Positions 62,587-64,000 of a stretch of DNA of 64,000 nucleotides are shown here, in pieces. The DNA is from Candidatus Cloacimonadota bacterium. Its GTDB lineage: Bacteria; Cloacimonadota; Cloacimonadia; Cloacimonadales; Cloacimonadaceae. Position numbers and translations under genes: made by a program. The DNA lies in contig JASKKR010000006.1 in the NCBI GenBank assembly GCA_030154085.1, forward strand, positions 1 to 64,000. Reading direction: 5' to 3'. Under the pieces are notes generated by a model. That model had not been told where the DNA came from and did not search any database. It was given only the letters and a program-made list of their open reading frames with translations. Position 1 is the stretch's first letter; each line of letters opens with the position of its first letter.

Positions 62587-63309
62587 TTAGCGATCAGATA
62601 GTCTAACAAAATGCTTCATGAAAGACGATGTGAGCTCAAAAATAAACTCAATCTCAAGCTCCATGACCCTGTCGTCATGCTTGATATAGGTGTTTTGATA
62701 CTTGGTATAGTACTCCACGAGTTTCTGAAACATATTGGCGAATTCTTTCGATCCTCCCTTCGAGATAACCATTGACCCAACTTCATTGATTTGGTTCTCC
62801 AATGACTTAGAATTTCCAAAGATTTCTTGCAGTAGCAATTCAAGAGACAGCCTTAGGTCATCAAGAGAATTCCTAAGAAACACGCCATTATTGAATTTGT
62901 CCAAGGCATACAAGTAGTTTTGCTTTGACTTTGCATAAGGTTCCAGCCAGTGCTTGGTTTCTTCAATCAGTATCTCGTTGATGCACTCAGAACCCTGAAA
63001 CAAACCGCCATATCTTGATATTAGTTTGATCTTCAAGTCTTTGATCTTCGGATCATCAGACCACTTATCTAGTTCACACAACTCTTTGATAATTACGTAT
63101 TGTTGCTCTGGCTTGAAAGCCTGGAGATTTTTTAGGAGTGCCGTTCGCTTGTTTGGACTATCGAAAAAAGGATAGGTACCATAAGGTATATCAACGTTGT
63201 AGTCTACAGCGTATGCTGCGCAGTATTCTGCAATATTTGAACCGGTCAAACCTGCATTTGTGTCTGCGAGAATATCGCAAGCGTGGGACAAGAATGTGAT
63301 TGGTATCAT
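62587..63309 (-). CDS. AbiJ/HEPN-like abortive-infection protein (tentative)
   Basis: This 240-residue protein begins FLSHACDILADTNAGLTGS and continues FFDSPNKRTALLKNLQAF, patterns of AbiJ-type N-terminal modules. The C-terminal part is helical, with LRNSLDDLRLSLELLLQ and YIKHDDRV, as in HEPN-like domains that often act as RNases in abortive infection. A canonical R-X4-6-H motif is not obvious, so activity is uncertain. ATG 63309 has GAGG nearby. It is separated from the helicase operon by some 475 bases with two small frames. Confidence 0.65.
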   Translation of the reverse strand: MIPITFLSHACDILADTNAGLTGSNIAEYCAAYAVDYNVDIPYGTYPFFDSPNKRTALLKNLQAFKPEQQYVIIKELCELDKWSDDPKIKDLKIKLISRYGGLFQGSECINEILIEETKHWLEPYAKSKQNYLYALDKFNNGVFLRNSLDDLRLSLELLLQEIFGNSKSLENQINEVGSMVISKGGSKEFANMFQKLVEYYTKYQNTYIKHDDRVMELEIEFIFELTSSFMKHFVRLSDR

Positions 63310-63329
63310 AGTCGCCTCATAGTTTCAGA

Positions 63330-63593
63330 TTACCGATGGGTAACTCCCTTTCGTTGTTTAATGGCATCACAGACCGTATCTGGAAGATTAGAGTATGGTA
63401 CATTGAGTACTTCACATGCTTCTCTCCACGATATGCTCCCTAAGTAGTGACGTGAGATTTCTTGAACTGTCTTCCTGCTCATATGGGGTAGACTCAATGC
63501 AAAATCAGCATCCTTAATAGGATCTGTTCCATCTTTGTTCATAAGGATTAATGCGTATTGTTTGGTCCCAGCATACTTAGTCTCCCTTTTCAT
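63330..63593 (-). CDS. Small protein of unknown function
   Basis: This 87-residue basic protein has AAGGAG seven bases before its ATG and ends 20 bases before the AbiJ-like gene. The C-terminal half (MSRKTVQEISRHYLG, then ISWREACEVLNVPYSNL) could form a helical DNA-binding fold, but no family was recognised. Its position suggests an antitoxin-like or regulatory partner of the AbiJ-like protein; that is a guess from context. Confidence 0.6.
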   Translation of the reverse strand: MKRETKYAGTKQYALILMNKDGTDPIKDADFALSLPHMSRKTVQEISRHYLGSISWREACEVLNVPYSNLPDTVCDAIKQRKGVTHR

Positions 63594-63627
63594 TTTATCT
63601 CCTTAATAAGATTGATTTTGACTAATC

Positions 63628-64000
63628 TCATAGTTGAAACTCCAGGCTGATTAAGCCAGTCTGGGTAATCATGCTCAAGTCGTACTGGCATCTTGGCTGA
63701 CCATAGATATCTCGGACTATTGGAACTGGCATGCCCTTAGGGATCAAAGCGTAATTGTGTCTTGATGTTATTTCTTCTTTGAAGGTGTTGATCAAGGTGT
63801 CGCCTGTTTCTGCAGCTAGTGAACATAAGTAGTCCTCGCTGGAGAGGCAGGAGAAATCTATGCTCAACAAGACGGCTTCACGGAGGGTCTTTGCCCCAGC
63901 CGGGATCAATCCACAAAGTTCCTTTATCTTCTCATCCGGCATATTCATCGTGTTCAGGACAGCTGAATAGATACTTCTTGGCGTCCAGGATTCATACTCA
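63628..64000 (-). CDS. Unknown protein, N-terminus outside the window
   Basis: The frame is open from the window edge at 64000 to the stop at 63628, and translation runs YESWTPRSIYSAVL into NMPDEKIKELCGLIP. It ends TQTGLISLEFQL. An internal ATG at 63948 is probably not the true start, because the reading upstream is equally protein-like. No family was recognised. It may be the 3' end of a larger gene of the same accessory region. Confidence 0.65.
   Translation of the reverse strand, partial: EYESWTPRSIYSAVLNTMNMPDEKIKELCGLIPAGAKTLREAVLLSIDFSCLSSEDYLCSLAAETGDTLINTFKEEITSRHNYALIPKGMPVPIVRDIYGQPRCQYDLSMITQTGLISLEFQL

Overview
The window most likely comes from an anaerobic, fermentative bacterium with an outer membrane, probably Candidatus Cloacimonadota or a near relative. 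This placement is an inference. It rests on an [FeFe]-hydrogenase accessory operon, a pyrophosphate-type phosphofructokinase, a TolC/RND efflux operon, a secreted protein with a type IX-like C-terminal sorting domain, and moderate-to-low GC. No rRNA or marker gene settles it.

Layout. Positions 1-4.2 kb hold a minus-strand hydrogenase accessory operon: DRTGG protein, RsbW-like ATPase, H-cluster-like iron-sulfur protein, second DRTGG protein, PHP protein, NuoE-like subunit, and an ATP-binding protein cut by the window edge. The electron-transfer and catalytic subunits would be expected beyond position 1. From 5 to 14.2 kb lie a glycosyltransferase, dnaX, a PPi-type phosphofructokinase, a GH13 amylase and uvrA. 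From 14.9 to 21.8 kb a plus-strand operon encodes a TetR repressor, TolC, a membrane-fusion lipoprotein, an RND pump, a DUF3332-type lipoprotein and a NifU-like protein, closed by a terminator. From 22 to 31.6 kb come a MATE transporter, era, an ornithine aminotransferase-like enzyme, a lipoprotein, clpX-clpP-tig, tRNA-Leu(UAG) and panC-panD. From 31.9 to 43.7 kb come envelope enzymes, lon, a DUF445-like protein, a TPM protein, ribBA, an RluA-family synthase, a HAMP-PAS membrane protein, an RCK protein, adk, acpS and ogt. From 43.8 to 46.1 kb is the conserved rpsP-khpA-rimM-trmD-rplS operon. asnB and a cobalamin-riboswitch-controlled secreted beta-propeller follow up to 50.5 kb.

From about 50.8 kb to the right edge the window becomes an accessory, defence-like island, all on the minus strand. 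Its core is three very tightly coupled genes: a 1468-residue SF1 helicase with a C-terminal PD-(D/E)XK-like nuclease, a type III-like DNA methyltransferase, and a type III Res-like helicase-nuclease. A short SIR2-like gene and a membrane coiled-coil gene follow downstream. An AbiJ/HEPN-like gene, small unknown genes and a fragment resembling a helicase N-terminus lie upstream. This is the best candidate for an undescribed system: a type III restriction-modification module with an added helicase-nuclease and possible NAD-depleting or abortive-infection parts.

A family of about 100-bp dispersed intergenic repeats with a conserved stem-loop occurs five times in the core part of the window (4.8, 14.4, 23.8, 36.7 and 48.8 kb). 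It is not evident in the defence island.
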